From: an uncultured Amphritea sp.
GTDB lineage: Bacteria > Pseudomonadota > Gammaproteobacteria > Pseudomonadales > Balneatricaceae
DNA: 64,000 nt
NCBI RefSeq assembly: GCF_937127095.1
Contig: NZ_CAKZLP010000055.1
Coordinates: forward strand, 26,166-90,165
Direction: 5' to 3'
Part shown: positions 47,744 to 56,710 of the stretch, piece after piece
Layout: each line of letters starts with the position of its first letter
How positions within the stretch are numbered: position 1 is the stretch's first letter
Program-made: the position numbers and the translations under genes
Notes under the pieces: generated by a model
Databases searched by the model: none
The model's input: only the letters and a program-made list of their open reading frames with translations
Told to the model about the DNA's origin: nothing

Positions 47744-47983
47744 TCAGTGCAGCGGCCGGTCCAGATAGTCAGAGCTTTCACTGTCTTCAAAGCTACTGCT
47801 GTAGTCATCCATACTGGGCTCAGCAGGGATCTGATACTCTTCGGATGCCCAGGCACCCAGATCAATCATCTTACAGCGCTCGCTGCAAAATGGTCGGAAC
47901 TGATTGTCGGTGCTCCACTCCTGCTCTTTACTGCAGGTGGGGCATGCAACCAGTGGCTTTTTATTATGAGACTTGTTAGTCAA
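47744..47983 (-). CDS. yacG: DNA gyrase inhibitor YacG (zinc-binding)
   Basis: 79-aa protein that binds gyrase and inhibits it in E. coli. The zinc ligands are visible as CPTC (about residues 14-17) and CSERC (about 35-39), followed by the conserved [16 protein letters not shown]. The tail is acidic. It overlaps coaE by 8 bases and is the usual last gene of the pilD-coaE-yacG run. Confidence 0.93.
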   Translation of the reverse strand: MTNKSHNKKPLVACPTCSKEQEWSTDNQFRPFCSERCKMIDLGAWASEEYQIPAEPSMDDYSSSFEDSESSDYLDRPLH

Positions 47984-48593
47984 GGTCTGACTCCCGTTCC
48001 TGTTGTGCTTTCTCCAGAAACTTCTTATGTAACTGTTCTACCCGCGGTTTGAGTGCGTCTACTGTACCGCTGTTATCGATCAGATCGTCTGCTTTAGCGA
48101 TACGTTGATCACGGTTTATCTGCGCCGCAATAATCGCTTTGACCTGTTCGGTATCGGTACTGTCCCGCGCTACGGTGCGACTGATCTGCGTTGCTTCATC
48201 CACATCCACGACAACGACATGATTGACCAGCAGGTGCTGATCTGTTTCCAGTAACAGTGGAGAGGTCAGAATAGCATACTCTGAGGAGGACTGATCCAGT
48301 TTCAGCAGAATGCGGTCTCTGATCAGCGGGTGTAGCAACTGCTCCAGCCAGTCCCGTTGTTTTGGTGTTTCAAAAACGATTTTTCGCAGGGCTTTACGAT
48401 CCAGATGACCATCGGTTAGTAAAATCTCGCTGCCAAATCTGCGGGCGATTTTCTCCAGTGCCGGTTCACCCGGTTCAACCACGTCCCGGGCAACCTGGTC
48501 AGCATCAATCACGGTGACCGCCCGTTGCTCAAACAGTCGGGATACAGCGGATTTACCACTGCCAATACCACCAGTCAGTCCTACTACAAACAT
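47976..48593 (-). CDS. coaE: dephospho-CoA kinase
   Basis: Catalyses the last step of coenzyme A synthesis. The 205-aa P-loop kinase has [20 protein letters not shown] at the N-terminus, [15 protein letters not shown] near residue 32 and [19 protein letters not shown] near residue 112. It is located 52 bases downstream of pilD, the standard neighbourhood in gammaproteobacteria. Confidence 0.96.
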   Translation of the reverse strand: MFVVGLTGGIGSGKSAVSRLFEQRAVTVIDADQVARDVVEPGEPALEKIARRFGSEILLTDGHLDRKALRKIVFETPKQRDWLEQLLHPLIRDRILLKLDQSSSEYAILTSPLLLETDQHLLVNHVVVVDVDEATQISRTVARDSTDTEQVKAIIAAQINRDQRIAKADDLIDNSGTVDALKPRVEQLHKKFLEKAQQERESDLD

Positions 48594-48645
48594 TTAGCCA
48601 TCTCGTTTTAGTCGTATGTTAGATAAGCAGCAAATCAGCAGGTTA

Positions 48646-49584
48646 TCAGACAGCCAATAACTGCAGATACCAGCCTGTAAGGTCCTTGCCCCATAACAGA
48701 GCGATCCAGCCAGCACCCGCCAGATAGGGGCCAAACGGGATCGGTGTTTGTGATTCATGTCGATTAAACAGAATCATCAAACCACCGACGATCGCTCCGA
48801 TCAGCGATGAAACCAGAATAATCAGGGGTAGCATATCCGCGCCAGCCCATGCCCCCAAGGCGGCCAGTAGTTTAAAGTCGCCATAGCCCATGCCCTCCTT
48901 CCCGGTGATCAGCTTAAACAGCCAGAATACAGACCAGAGAGAGAGATAGCCAAGAATCGCTCCCCACAGGGCTGAGGGCAGGGTAGTGAAATAGCCAAAA
49001 CTATTCAGTATCAGGCCGATCCAGAGCAACGGTAGGGTGATTTTATCCGGCAGCAGCTGATGGTCGATATCGATAGCGGTGAGTGCGATCAGGCACCAGC
49101 TAAAGAAAACAATGCCGAAAGCAACCGGGTTAAAACCGAACTGCCAGACAATAAAGCCTGATATCACTGCGGTTACGAGTTCAATCAGCGGATAGCGCAG
49201 TGATATGCTGGTTTTACAGCCACTGCACTTGCCACCCAGAATCAAAAAGTAGCTGATCAGCGGAATGTTTTCATACCAGCGAATCAGGTGGCCACAATTC
49301 GGGCAAGTTGAGGCGGGTTGGGCAAGGTTAAAGGTTCCAGGGTGCTCTGGTGGCTTAGCGGGAAATGCTTCCACCCGTTCTTCTGCTGCCTCAATATCCA
49401 GCTCGGCTGACATTGAAGAGGGCTGTGAATTAGCCGCCTCCTCTGCCATCTCTAGCCACTCCCGCTCCATCATCAGCGGCAATCGATGGATGACTACGTT
49501 GAGGAAGCTACCGACCAGCAAAGAAAAAACAGAGGTGAGCAACACCGACAGCCAGATATTTGCTGCAATCAGTTCAAAAAACAT
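48646..49584 (-). CDS. pilD: prepilin peptidase PilD
   Basis: 312-aa polytopic aspartyl protease that cleaves and N-methylates type IV prepilins such as PilA here. Two CxxC pairs of the cytoplasmic loop are seen (CPNCGHLIRWYENIPL and CSGCKTSISLRYP). The catalytic aspartates lie in TAIDIDHQLLPD and GMGYGDFKLL. An acidic stretch of about 45 residues (from EMAEEAANSQPSS to PEHPGTFN) is inserted between the first helix and the first CxxC, somewhat longer than in E. coli-type enzymes. Confidence 0.95.
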   Translation of the reverse strand: MFFELIAANIWLSVLLTSVFSLLVGSFLNVVIHRLPLMMEREWLEMAEEAANSQPSSMSAELDIEAAEERVEAFPAKPPEHPGTFNLAQPASTCPNCGHLIRWYENIPLISYFLILGGKCSGCKTSISLRYPLIELVTAVISGFIVWQFGFNPVAFGIVFFSWCLIALTAIDIDHQLLPDKITLPLLWIGLILNSFGYFTTLPSALWGAILGYLSLWSVFWLFKLITGKEGMGYGDFKLLAALGAWAGADMLPLIILVSSLIGAIVGGLMILFNRHESQTPIPFGPYLAGAGWIALLWGKDLTGWYLQLLAV

Positions 49585-49663
49585 ATTAGTCAGATTTACC
49601 GGATATCAAAATTTTTGACTTTTTCGCCTTATTATGTTTAAAAAAAGGCTTGCCTTAATGCGT

Positions 49664-50893
49664 TCATCCGACCACATTGCCTAGCTGGAAGATCGGCAGA
49701 TACATCGCAATAACCAGTCCACCCACTAGTATCCCAAGAACAGCCATAATCATCGGTTCGATCAGGGTTGAGAGGTTATCAACGGCGTTATCCACCTCCT
49801 CCTCGTAATAACTGGCGACCTTGTCCAGCATCATATCTAGTGAACCGGCCTCTTCACCTATGGCAATCATCTGCGTTGCCATGGGGGGGAATAAGCCGGT
49901 CATGGTGACGGCATTTTGCAGTGACTGACCGGTGGATACTCCGTTTTTAATCTGCATTATGGCTTTTTCATACACCACATTGCCTGATGCTCCGGCGGCA
50001 GACTCCAGCGCATCCACCAGCGGTACCCCGGCGGCAAAGGTGGTCGCCAGAGTTCTGGCGAATCGGGCAATGGCAGAGTTGTGGAGTATCTGCCCGACAA
50101 TAGGCAGCTTAAGCACTGTGCGGTCGAGCCACTCTCTGAAACCTCTCGATTTTTCATGAGCTTTTGTGAAGGCAAAACCGGCTGCGACTATCGCGATAAT
50201 GGCGATAAACCACCAGTCCTGGGCTATTTTTGACAAGCCAACAACAAACAAGGTAAAGGCAGGCAGGTCAGCACCGAAGCTGGAGAATACACTTTCGAAC
50301 TGGGGAACAACTTTAATCAACAGAATAGCCGAGACCACCAGGCCGATCACAATAACCGCGATCGGGTAAGTCATTGCTTTCTTAATTTTCTTTTTAAGGG
50401 TTTCGATTTTCTCTTTGTAAGTCGCTATCCGTTCCAACATGGTTTCCAGTGAACCGGAACTTTCACCGGCATCAACCAAGTTGCAGTAAAGATCATCGAA
50501 ATATTTGGGATGGCGCTCCAATGCTTTGGCAAAGCTGGTGCCACCACTGACATCGGATTTAAGGTCGTAGATCACCTTTTTCATTTTAGCTTTTTCAATG
50601 CCGTTGGCGACGATGTCAAACCCTTGAAGCAGTGGCACTCCGGATTTTAGCATGGTGGCGGTCTGGCGGGTAAACAGGGCGATATCCAGCGGTTTTATCG
50701 GTTTATTGTGGTTGCTGAACATACTGTATGTTTGTTTACGAACCTTTTTGGGCATAATCCCTTGCTTGCGCAGCATCGCTTTGGCTTCAGTCAGGTTTTC
50801 GGCGTTAATTGCCCCTTTGCTGGCATTACCACTCTTATCTTTGCCTTCCCAGTTAAAGGTGAGAGGTGTTTTGTCTGCTGCTTTCTTAGCCAT
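49664..50893 (-). CDS. pilC: type IV pilus inner-membrane platform protein PilC
   Basis: 409-aa GspF-family protein with two homologous helical domains, each followed by hydrophobic helices. Typical segments are ALFTRQTATMLKSGVPLLQGF (about residues 72-92) and FARTLATTFAAGVPLVDALE (about 275-295), with GEEAGSLDMMLDKVASYYEEEVD in the second half. It anchors the assembly ATPase PilB, encoded just upstream, and is followed by pilD. Confidence 0.96.
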   Translation of the reverse strand: MAKKAADKTPLTFNWEGKDKSGNASKGAINAENLTEAKAMLRKQGIMPKKVRKQTYSMFSNHNKPIKPLDIALFTRQTATMLKSGVPLLQGFDIVANGIEKAKMKKVIYDLKSDVSGGTSFAKALERHPKYFDDLYCNLVDAGESSGSLETMLERIATYKEKIETLKKKIKKAMTYPIAVIVIGLVVSAILLIKVVPQFESVFSSFGADLPAFTLFVVGLSKIAQDWWFIAIIAIVAAGFAFTKAHEKSRGFREWLDRTVLKLPIVGQILHNSAIARFARTLATTFAAGVPLVDALESAAGASGNVVYEKAIMQIKNGVSTGQSLQNAVTMTGLFPPMATQMIAIGEEAGSLDMMLDKVASYYEEEVDNAVDNLSTLIEPMIMAVLGILVGGLVIAMYLPIFQLGNVVG

Positions 50894-50985
50894 CCGGTTT
50901 GTTTCCGTATACAGGTTTAGAATATTTTTCGATTCTGATTTTTAACGTTGTGAGTAATCAACAAGCTATCAACTAAAACAGAGGT

Positions 50986-52704
50986 TTACAGTTTAATCAC
51001 CCGATTCATCTCTTCCAGGCTAGTAACGCCCTGAATCACTTTGCGCAGGCCGGACTGACGCAGAGTTCTGAAACCCTGGGCTTTAGCCTGCGCCAGAATA
51101 TCCAGAGATGAACCGTTGTCCATAATGACCTGCGCAATTTCCGGTGTCATCGCCATAGTTTCATAGACACCGACCCGTCCCTTATAACCCTTATTGCATT
51201 TACTGCAGCCTTCCGGGTTATGTTCGAACAGATTCATACCCGCATTAATCTGTTCCGGGGTAAAGCCCTCTTCCAGCAGCGTGGCTTCGGGAATGTTAAC
51301 GGGCTTTTTACAACCCGTGCATAAGCGTCGTCCCAGGCGCTGAGCAATGATCATAGACACAGAGGTGGCAATATTAAAGGCCGGAACACCCATATTGCGT
51401 AGTCGGGTTAAGGTTTCAGCGGCACTGTTGGTGTGTAGGGTTGAGAGTACCATATGACCAGTTTGGGCGGCTTTAATCGCTATTTCTGCGGTTTCGATAT
51501 CCCGGATCTCACCCACCATCACAACATCCGGGTCCTGACGCAGGAATGAGCGTAGTGCTTCTGCGAAGGTCAGCCCCACTTTAGTATTCACATGTACCTG
51601 GTTGATCCCCTCCAGGTTGATCTCTACCGGGTCCTCTGCGGTGGAGATATTCCGTTCTACCGTGTTGAGGATATTCAGTCCGGTATAGAGAGAAACGGTT
51701 TTACCACTACCGGTAGGCCCGGTGACCAGGATCATCCCCTGGGGTTTATGCAGGGTTTGCATAAACAGCTCTTTCTGATCTTCATCATAACCGAGGGCTT
51801 CGATGCCCATCTGCGCGCTGGTGGGGTCAAGAATACGCAGCACTATTTTTTCACCCCAGAGGGTGGGCAGGGTGTTAACCCGGAAATCGATGGCGCGGTT
51901 TTTCGAGATCTTCATCTTGATCCGGCCATCCTGAGGCATCCTCCGTTCAGAGATGTCCATCTGTGACATGACTTTCAGGCGGGCGCAAAGTCTGGAGGAC
52001 AGGTTTGAAGGAGGTTTTGCCACCTCCTGCAATATTCCGTCGATACGGCAACGGATGCGATAGGACTTTTCATAGGGCTCAAAGTGGATATCCGATGCGC
52101 CATTTTTGATGGCATCCAGCAGTATTTTATTAACGAAACGTACAATGGGGGCTTCGTTTGCGGCATCTTCGCCATTGTCTTCCTGCTTCTCGTTGAGCCC
52201 CTCATCGATCTCGAGATTGTCCAGGTCGGCATCTTCAAGGCCATCGAGGGCAGAGTTCTGTTCATCCAGAAAGGTGTCGATCAGGTGGGAGAGTTTATCT
52301 TCCTCGACAATCACCCCTTCGGTGGTGGTGCCGGTATGAAATTTAAACTCGTCCAGCGCCTGGATATTGGTGGGGTCTGATATGGCAACGTAGAGCCGGT
52401 TTTCACGCTTGATCAGTGGCAGGGCGTGGTGTTTGGTGATCAGCTTCTCGTCGACCAACCCCTGGGGCAGGGCTTCGATATCGATCACATCGAGGTCAAA
52501 CAGCGGCATACCGAACTCATCGGCAGCAGCAGCAGCAGCACGGTAGGCGCTTACCAGCCGGTTTTCGATAATATGGGCAATAAACGGCTTATTGTCCTTA
52601 CGGGCTGTTTTCAGGGCATCCATCGCAACATCGGATGAAAACACACCATCATTAACCAGTCGTCTGGCCAGGCCACTCAGCGGCTGAAAGGGTTGTACGC
52701 TCAT
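50986..52704 (-). CDS. pilB: type IV pilus assembly ATPase PilB
   Basis: 572-aa hexameric ATPase powering pilus extension. The N-terminal MshE-like region (about residues 1-160) precedes the ATPase with Walker A GPTGSGKTVSLYTGL near residue 327 and the Asp box TAEDPVEINLEGINQV. Walker B (DPDVVMVGEIRDIETAEIA) and the His box (GHMVLSTLHTNSA) follow. A zinc-binding tetracysteine is formed by CTGC near 460 and CSKC near 497. It is divergent from pilA, as in Pseudomonas. Confidence 0.97.
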   Translation of the reverse strand: MSVQPFQPLSGLARRLVNDGVFSSDVAMDALKTARKDNKPFIAHIIENRLVSAYRAAAAAADEFGMPLFDLDVIDIEALPQGLVDEKLITKHHALPLIKRENRLYVAISDPTNIQALDEFKFHTGTTTEGVIVEEDKLSHLIDTFLDEQNSALDGLEDADLDNLEIDEGLNEKQEDNGEDAANEAPIVRFVNKILLDAIKNGASDIHFEPYEKSYRIRCRIDGILQEVAKPPSNLSSRLCARLKVMSQMDISERRMPQDGRIKMKISKNRAIDFRVNTLPTLWGEKIVLRILDPTSAQMGIEALGYDEDQKELFMQTLHKPQGMILVTGPTGSGKTVSLYTGLNILNTVERNISTAEDPVEINLEGINQVHVNTKVGLTFAEALRSFLRQDPDVVMVGEIRDIETAEIAIKAAQTGHMVLSTLHTNSAAETLTRLRNMGVPAFNIATSVSMIIAQRLGRRLCTGCKKPVNIPEATLLEEGFTPEQINAGMNLFEHNPEGCSKCNKGYKGRVGVYETMAMTPEIAQVIMDNGSSLDILAQAKAQGFRTLRQSGLRKVIQGVTSLEEMNRVIKL

Positions 52705-53068
52705 TATTCAGAGAATCCATTTTATCTGTTGATATCGGCGACAGAGAAGATAGCTTAAGGTTTTAGCATAATAGCTTATTTAAATAGCTATTTAAGAGCA
52801 CTTATTTTATGTTCGAAACAAGTACTGTGCTATAAGTGCTGTGCTTTATCCTAAACTGCCTTGTATTATTATCTATTTGTAAAGTAACATCTATCGGTCG
52901 GTTTGAGAATCAACAGACGCTTGCTTCAGGTCACTGGACTGCCATAAAAAATAGAGTACTATTCATTCAGGCTCGTATGGAGCATGGAAGATGGGCCCTA
53001 TGGCAAGGGAAAGAGTCGTTCGGAGCAGGGATTGATGATGAATACTTTACTCGCTGGAGAGATAACTA
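52705..53068 (+). other. pilB-pilA divergent region with an unassigned reading frame
   Basis: This 364-base gap must contain promoters for both pilB and pilA. No TGGC-N-TGC sigma-54 match was found, although pilA is sigma-54 controlled in Pseudomonas. The left half is AT-rich, with an AATAGC/GCTATT inverted pair near 52769-52792 and a GTACTGTGCT/GTGCTGTGCT direct repeat near 52822-52843. The right half holds an open frame (GTG at 52836 to TAA at 53067-53069) whose last 45 residues, such as MEHGRWALWQGKESFGAGID, have ordinary protein composition. It overlaps the pilA start by one base. No family is recognised. Confidence 0.4.
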
Positions 53069-53488
53069 ATGAAAAACACACTTAAAAAACAGCAGGGTTT
53101 TACCCTGATCGAATTGATGATCGTTGTGGCGATTATCGGTATTCTGGCTGCCATCGCACTGCCTGCTTACCAGAACTACACAAATAAGGCCAAGTTCACA
53201 GAAGTTGTTGTTGCAACATCTGGTGTTAAAACAGCTTTTGAAGTTGCATTTGCTGAAGAAGGCTCAATCGCTTCTGCAGCAGCTAATACTGGTGTAACAA
53301 ATGCGGTAAGTGACGCAGATGGTCAAGGCGGGTTTATTGCGTCCGTGAGTATTTCGAACACTGGTGTAATTACCGCGACTTCTCAAAATATTGGTGCTAA
53401 TGCAAACTATACTTTAACTCCAGATACCACAAATGGTAATGTTAAATGGGCTAAAGGCGGCTCGTGTGTTGCTGCTGGCTGGTGTTAA
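53069..53488 (+). CDS. pilA: type IV pilin PilA
   Basis: Major pilin subunit. The 139-aa prepilin has leader [10 protein letters not shown] followed by [20 protein letters not shown], so PilD would cleave after Gly10 to give N-methyl-Phe. Glu5 of the mature protein is present. The C-terminal disulfide loop is very short (CVAAGWC, the last seven residues). The globular part is rich in Ala, Thr and Asn, with repeated [12 protein letters not shown]-like stretches. GGAGA precedes the ATG. An intrinsic terminator follows, so it is probably a single-gene transcript. Confidence 0.96.
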   Translation: MKNTLKKQQGFTLIELMIVVAIIGILAAIALPAYQNYTNKAKFTEVVVATSGVKTAFEVAFAEEGSIASAAANTGVTNAVSDADGQGGFIASVSISNTGVITATSQNIGANANYTLTPDTTNGNVKWAKGGSCVAAGWC

Positions 53489-53510
53489 TGTTTATTAGAT
53501 AATGAGTAGA

Positions 53511-53540
53511 AAAAAACCCGGTTATTGCCGGGTTTTTTTT
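53511..53540 (+). terminator. intrinsic terminator after pilA
   Basis: AAAAACCCGG pairs with CCGGGTTTTT (53512-53537) around loop TTATTG, with eight T residues ending at 53540. Confidence 0.93.
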
Positions 53541-53612
53541 AGTATTTTGGTTTATATGTGTTACGTTGCTGTTTGTTTTATGAAGTTTATGATTGCTAGA
53601 TAGTATAAATTA

Positions 53613-53972
53613 ATGAATAAGAAGACGATCCTGGTTATCCTGATTGCTATCACCGTAGCTGTCACCTACTACCTCTATGAAGAGCCTCTCCCGATTGAAA
53701 AACGAGCCGTGGTTGAAGCGGATCTGGCATCTCAGCCTGACAAGTACCCTGCGACCCCTGTCTGGTGGTCAGATGGTGGAGTGCTGGCGATCGGTATGCT
53801 GCCCCGTGACAAGGGAGAAAAACGCAATGACAGTGCTAAAGAGATCTGTAAGATTCTCTGGAAGCATAACGTCAATAAGACCGTGGTCGAGGTTTACGAT
53901 ATTCTGCAGATTCAGAAAAGTGATGAGTGGGAGCTGATCGGTGCAGCCGATTGTCGGCGTAAGGCTCCGTAA
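53613..53972 (+). CDS. small membrane-anchored protein of unknown function
   Basis: 119-aa protein with an N-terminal hydrophobic segment (KTILVILIAITVAVTYYLY, about residues 4-22), then a polar domain with PATPVWWSDGGVLAIGMLPR and two cysteines (KEICKIL and GAADCRR) that could form a disulfide in the periplasm. It is not recognised. The reading frame has normal codon choice and lies between pilA and nadC with terminators on both sides, so it is probably its own transcript. A pilus-related role would be guesswork based only on position. Confidence 0.65.
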   Translation: MNKKTILVILIAITVAVTYYLYEEPLPIEKRAVVEADLASQPDKYPATPVWWSDGGVLAIGMLPRDKGEKRNDSAKEICKILWKHNVNKTVVEVYDILQIQKSDEWELIGAADCRRKAP

Positions 53973-54110
53973 ACAGGTTAATAATTTTCAGGAATCTTTG
54001 CTTTTAACGACAAATCAACCGCTAGATTGCAGGGTTGTTACTCAAAGTGAGTATGATAGTTTTACGGCTATTCTTTCTCTTTTGGAATTAATAGACGCTT
54101 TTAAACATAA

Positions 54111-54140
54111 AAAATCCGCTCATATTGGCGGATTTTTTTC
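54111..54140. terminator. bidirectional intrinsic terminator between the small membrane protein gene and nadC
   Basis: AAAATCCGC (54111-54119) pairs with GCGGATTTT (54128-54136) around an 8-base loop. T-runs flank it on both strands (A-run from about 54109, T-run to 54139), so it can end transcription from both convergent genes. Confidence 0.85.
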
Positions 54141-54143
54141 TTT

Positions 54144-54177
54144 TTTCAGCAATTGATCGGTTTCAGCAATTGATCGG
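54144..54177. repeat. perfect 17-bp tandem duplication
   Basis: TTTCAGCAATTGATCGG occurs at 54144-54160 and again at 54161-54177, immediately downstream of the nadC stop codon. The core CAATTG is palindromic. It is probably a recent slippage duplication. Confidence 0.9.
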
Positions 54178-54188
54178 TTGTAGTTGCC

Positions 54189-55034
54189 TCAGATAAACCG
54201 CATTGACAGATCAACCGCTTTACAATCTTTGGTCAACAGTCCGATAGAGATGTAGTCAACGCCGGTTTCGGCAATACTTCTTAACGTGCGCTCATCGATA
54301 CCACCGGAGGCTTCCAGTTTGGCGGGTGTCGGGTGTTCTTTGTTTTTCTGTACCGCTAAACGCAAGCCTGCATGATCGAAGTTATCCAGCATAACGATGT
54401 CGGCGTTGGCATCAAGCGCCTGCTGTAACTCTTCAAAGGACTCTACTTCAACTTCCACTGGCTTCCCCGGTTCGTTGTGTTTCGCCGTGGTGATCGCGTT
54501 GGCGATTGAGCCGCAGGCCATAATATGGTTTTCCTTGATCAGAAATGCATCATAGAGACCGACTCGATGGTTATAACAGCCGCCACAGGTAACGGCATAC
54601 TTCTGCGCATTGCGCAGCCCGGGAATGGTTTTACGGGTATCGAGCAGCTTCACGCCGGTACCCTCTACCAGTGACGCATAGTAGGCGCTGATAGTCGCGG
54701 TGGCCGAGAGGGTTTGCAGAAAGTTCAGTGCGCTGCGCTCGCCAGTGAGCAGTGAGCGGGCGGGCCCCTCTAACTCAAACAGGACTTGATTGGCCGAAAC
54801 GCTGTCGCCATCGCTGACCAGCCAGTTTACCTGGACGTTGTCATCCACCTGTCGAAACACCTCATTGACCCATTCGACACCGCAGATTACCGCATCTTCA
54901 CGACTGATCACCCGGGCTTTTGCCTGTTGTTCCACTGGAATCAGTTGGGCGGTGATGTCACCGTCACCAATATCTTCCGCCAGCGCGGTTCGGACGGTAG
55001 CGGGGATATCTCTGAGCAGTCGGGTGTTGGCCAT
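54189..55034 (-). CDS. nadC: nicotinate-nucleotide pyrophosphorylase (quinolinate phosphoribosyltransferase)
   Basis: Converts quinolinate and PRPP to nicotinate mononucleotide in NAD synthesis. The 281-aa protein has [14 protein letters not shown] at the N-terminus, [47 protein letters not shown] (PRPP/quinolinate site), [15 protein letters not shown] and [16 protein letters not shown]. All catalytic basic residues appear intact. It is divergent from ampD, as in Pseudomonas and E. coli. Confidence 0.96.
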   Translation of the reverse strand: MANTRLLRDIPATVRTALAEDIGDGDITAQLIPVEQQAKARVISREDAVICGVEWVNEVFRQVDDNVQVNWLVSDGDSVSANQVLFELEGPARSLLTGERSALNFLQTLSATATISAYYASLVEGTGVKLLDTRKTIPGLRNAQKYAVTCGGCYNHRVGLYDAFLIKENHIMACGSIANAITTAKHNEPGKPVEVEVESFEELQQALDANADIVMLDNFDHAGLRLAVQKNKEHPTPAKLEASGGIDERTLRSIAETGVDYISIGLLTKDCKAVDLSMRFI

Positions 55035-55196
55035 AGGGGCTCCGTATAAAAGTCTTTCGCTATCATTTGTGGTGAATATGCTGATAGCTTGTCAGCAATG
55101 AATGGCGTGGTACTATCAAGGGGCTTTTAAGGGCCACATCAAGCCCGGTATTTTAACGGAAAGCCGCTGGGTAAAGTAGCTGCTCTAAGAGGAAAA

Positions 55197-55775
55197 ATGG
55201 CACAGTTTAATGAAATTCTCGAGATAGAGGCTGGCTGGTTGAGCGGAGTTGAACGCTGTCCGTCGCCCAACTTTAATCAGCGCCCGGAAAATATACAGCC
55301 GCGGTTGCTGGTGATACACAATATCAGCCTGCCGCCAGCCCGCTTTGGCGGGGGCTACATCAAAGACTTTTTTCTCAACCGGCTGGATACTTCTGCACAC
55401 CCCTATTTTGAGACGATTGCCGCGTTGCAGGTATCGGCACACCTACTGATTGAACGTAGTGGTGGTATGGTGCAGTTTGTTGGTTTTGATCAGCGGGCCT
55501 GGCATGCGGGTCAGTCACACTATTGCGGTGTTGATAACTGTAATGACTTTTCCATCGGTATTGAGTTGGAGGGAACCGATGATATTTCCTATACCGAACA
55601 GCAATATCTGCAGCTGGCCAGAGTGACAAGGGCTCTGCTTGATTACTATTCTGAGATGAGTGAGGCGCATATTACCGGTCATGCCGATATTGCCCCACAG
55701 CGCAAATCAGACCCTGGCCCGGCGTTTAACCGGGACTACTTTAATCGTCTGTTGAAGAGGGAGTTGCACAGATGA
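55197..55775 (+). CDS. ampD: 1,6-anhydro-N-acetylmuramyl-L-alanine amidase AmpD
   Basis: Cytoplasmic zinc amidase that recycles anhydro-muropeptides and thereby limits beta-lactamase induction. The 192-aa protein keeps zinc ligands His41 (VIHNISLP), His162 (GHADIAP) and Asp172 (KSDPGPAF), and the catalytic Glu123 in IGIELEGTD. The ATG at 55197 follows AGAGGAA. Its stop overlaps ampE by 4 bases. Confidence 0.95.
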   Translation: MAQFNEILEIEAGWLSGVERCPSPNFNQRPENIQPRLLVIHNISLPPARFGGGYIKDFFLNRLDTSAHPYFETIAALQVSAHLLIERSGGMVQFVGFDQRAWHAGQSHYCGVDNCNDFSIGIELEGTDDISYTEQQYLQLARVTRALLDYYSEMSEAHITGHADIAPQRKSDPGPAFNRDYFNRLLKRELHR

Positions 55776-56620
55776 AGTTTCTTGCGGTAATGCTGACGAT
55801 AATTCTGGGACGCTATAAGCGCCGGTCACAGCGGATAGTCAATCTGTCCCGGGCTGCTACTCCTCAGAGTTATCTCCACTGGCTTATGTTGATTCTGTAT
55901 ATGCTGGCGTTGGAAGCCCTGCTGTTGCAGTTTTTCCGCTGGGAATTCGGCATTTTTATCTTAGCGATTGAGTTGCTGGCACTCTATATCTATCTGGAAA
56001 ACTGGTCGCCCAGTGACCTGACCGGAAAGTATTACCAGGACTGGTGCCGGGGCGACTTTCAGGCCTCATGGTTGCAGCTGGCTGGGCTGCTTGGGCTGAA
56101 TCGTACCGATGATGTAACCGATTGCCAGTCGGCACATTATGCGATCTGTCAGCAATATCTCTATCTGTCGTTAACAGGTTTTTTTGCTGTGCTGTTCTGG
56201 TTTATCTTTCTGGGGATTCCCGGGCTCTTTCTTGCCCTCTGGGCGGGCTGGCAGCTGCAGCGCCAGAATAAAAACTACTGTGTTCGAGTGGCCAGGCTGG
56301 TGATCTGGGTACCTGCCCGGGTGTTGGGCTTTACCTTCTTTATTGTCGGCAACGGTGTCAGCGCCTTCCATCAGCTAAAAGAGTCACATGCAGACGATAA
56401 GGGGGTGAGTGACTGGCTTTTCCGGATCGCACTGGCGGCCATGGGCGAAGAGAGTTATCAACAGTTCAGGCAGGAGGGCGGTTGTGGTGATGAGCAGTTC
56501 CGGCATCATGCAGCTGAAGAGATTATTAGCCTCAATAAACTGATTCGCCGTTCAGCGATTTTATGGCTGATTGTGTTTGCTGTGCTGACAATGTTGGGTG
56601 TTGAGACGCCGCTGTATTGA
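55772..56620 (+). CDS. ampE: regulatory signaling modulator protein AmpE
   Basis: 282-aa inner-membrane protein with about four hydrophobic segments, translated from an ATG overlapping the ampD stop. AmpE is linked genetically to beta-lactamase induction and peptidoglycan recycling, but its biochemical role is unsettled. Recognised by position after ampD, by topology and by segments such as RNYCVRVARLVIWVPARVLGFTF-like and SDWLFRIALAAMGEESYQQF. No ampC or ampR lies in the window. Confidence 0.88.
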   Translation: MKFLAVMLTIILGRYKRRSQRIVNLSRAATPQSYLHWLMLILYMLALEALLLQFFRWEFGIFILAIELLALYIYLENWSPSDLTGKYYQDWCRGDFQASWLQLAGLLGLNRTDDVTDCQSAHYAICQQYLYLSLTGFFAVLFWFIFLGIPGLFLALWAGWQLQRQNKNYCVRVARLVIWVPARVLGFTFFIVGNGVSAFHQLKESHADDKGVSDWLFRIALAAMGEESYQQFRQEGGCGDEQFRHHAAEEIISLNKLIRRSAILWLIVFAVLTMLGVETPLY

Positions 56621-56666
56621 TAAGAATCGGTAGTGACCGCTCTGCTAACTTGAAATAGTTTCAGAT

Positions 56667-56685
56667 ATAAGCGAGAATCATTTTC
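56667..56685 (+). promoter_or_regulatory. Fur-box-like site upstream of the iron transporter ATPase gene
   Basis: The 19-mer ATAAGCGAGAATCATTTTC agrees with the Fur consensus GATAATGATAATCATTATC at 12 positions, including the central run AATCATT. It lies 26 bases before the fbpC-like start. Confidence 0.6.
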
Positions 56686-56710
56686 ATTTGGAAAAGAGAC
56701 TGCTGGACCT

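Noticed and set aside
49620..49655. Minus-strand terminator after pilC
   Set aside because: A T-run exists, but the AAGGC/GCCTT arms leave only a two-base loop, so the hairpin is not credible.
52705..53068. Sigma-54 promoter for pilA
   Set aside because: No GG and GC pairs with 10-base spacing in a TGGC/TGC context were found; TGGC at about 52998 has no partner at the right distance.
53941..54156. Open frame after the small membrane protein gene
   Set aside because: It overlaps the previous gene out of frame and ends inside the bidirectional terminator.
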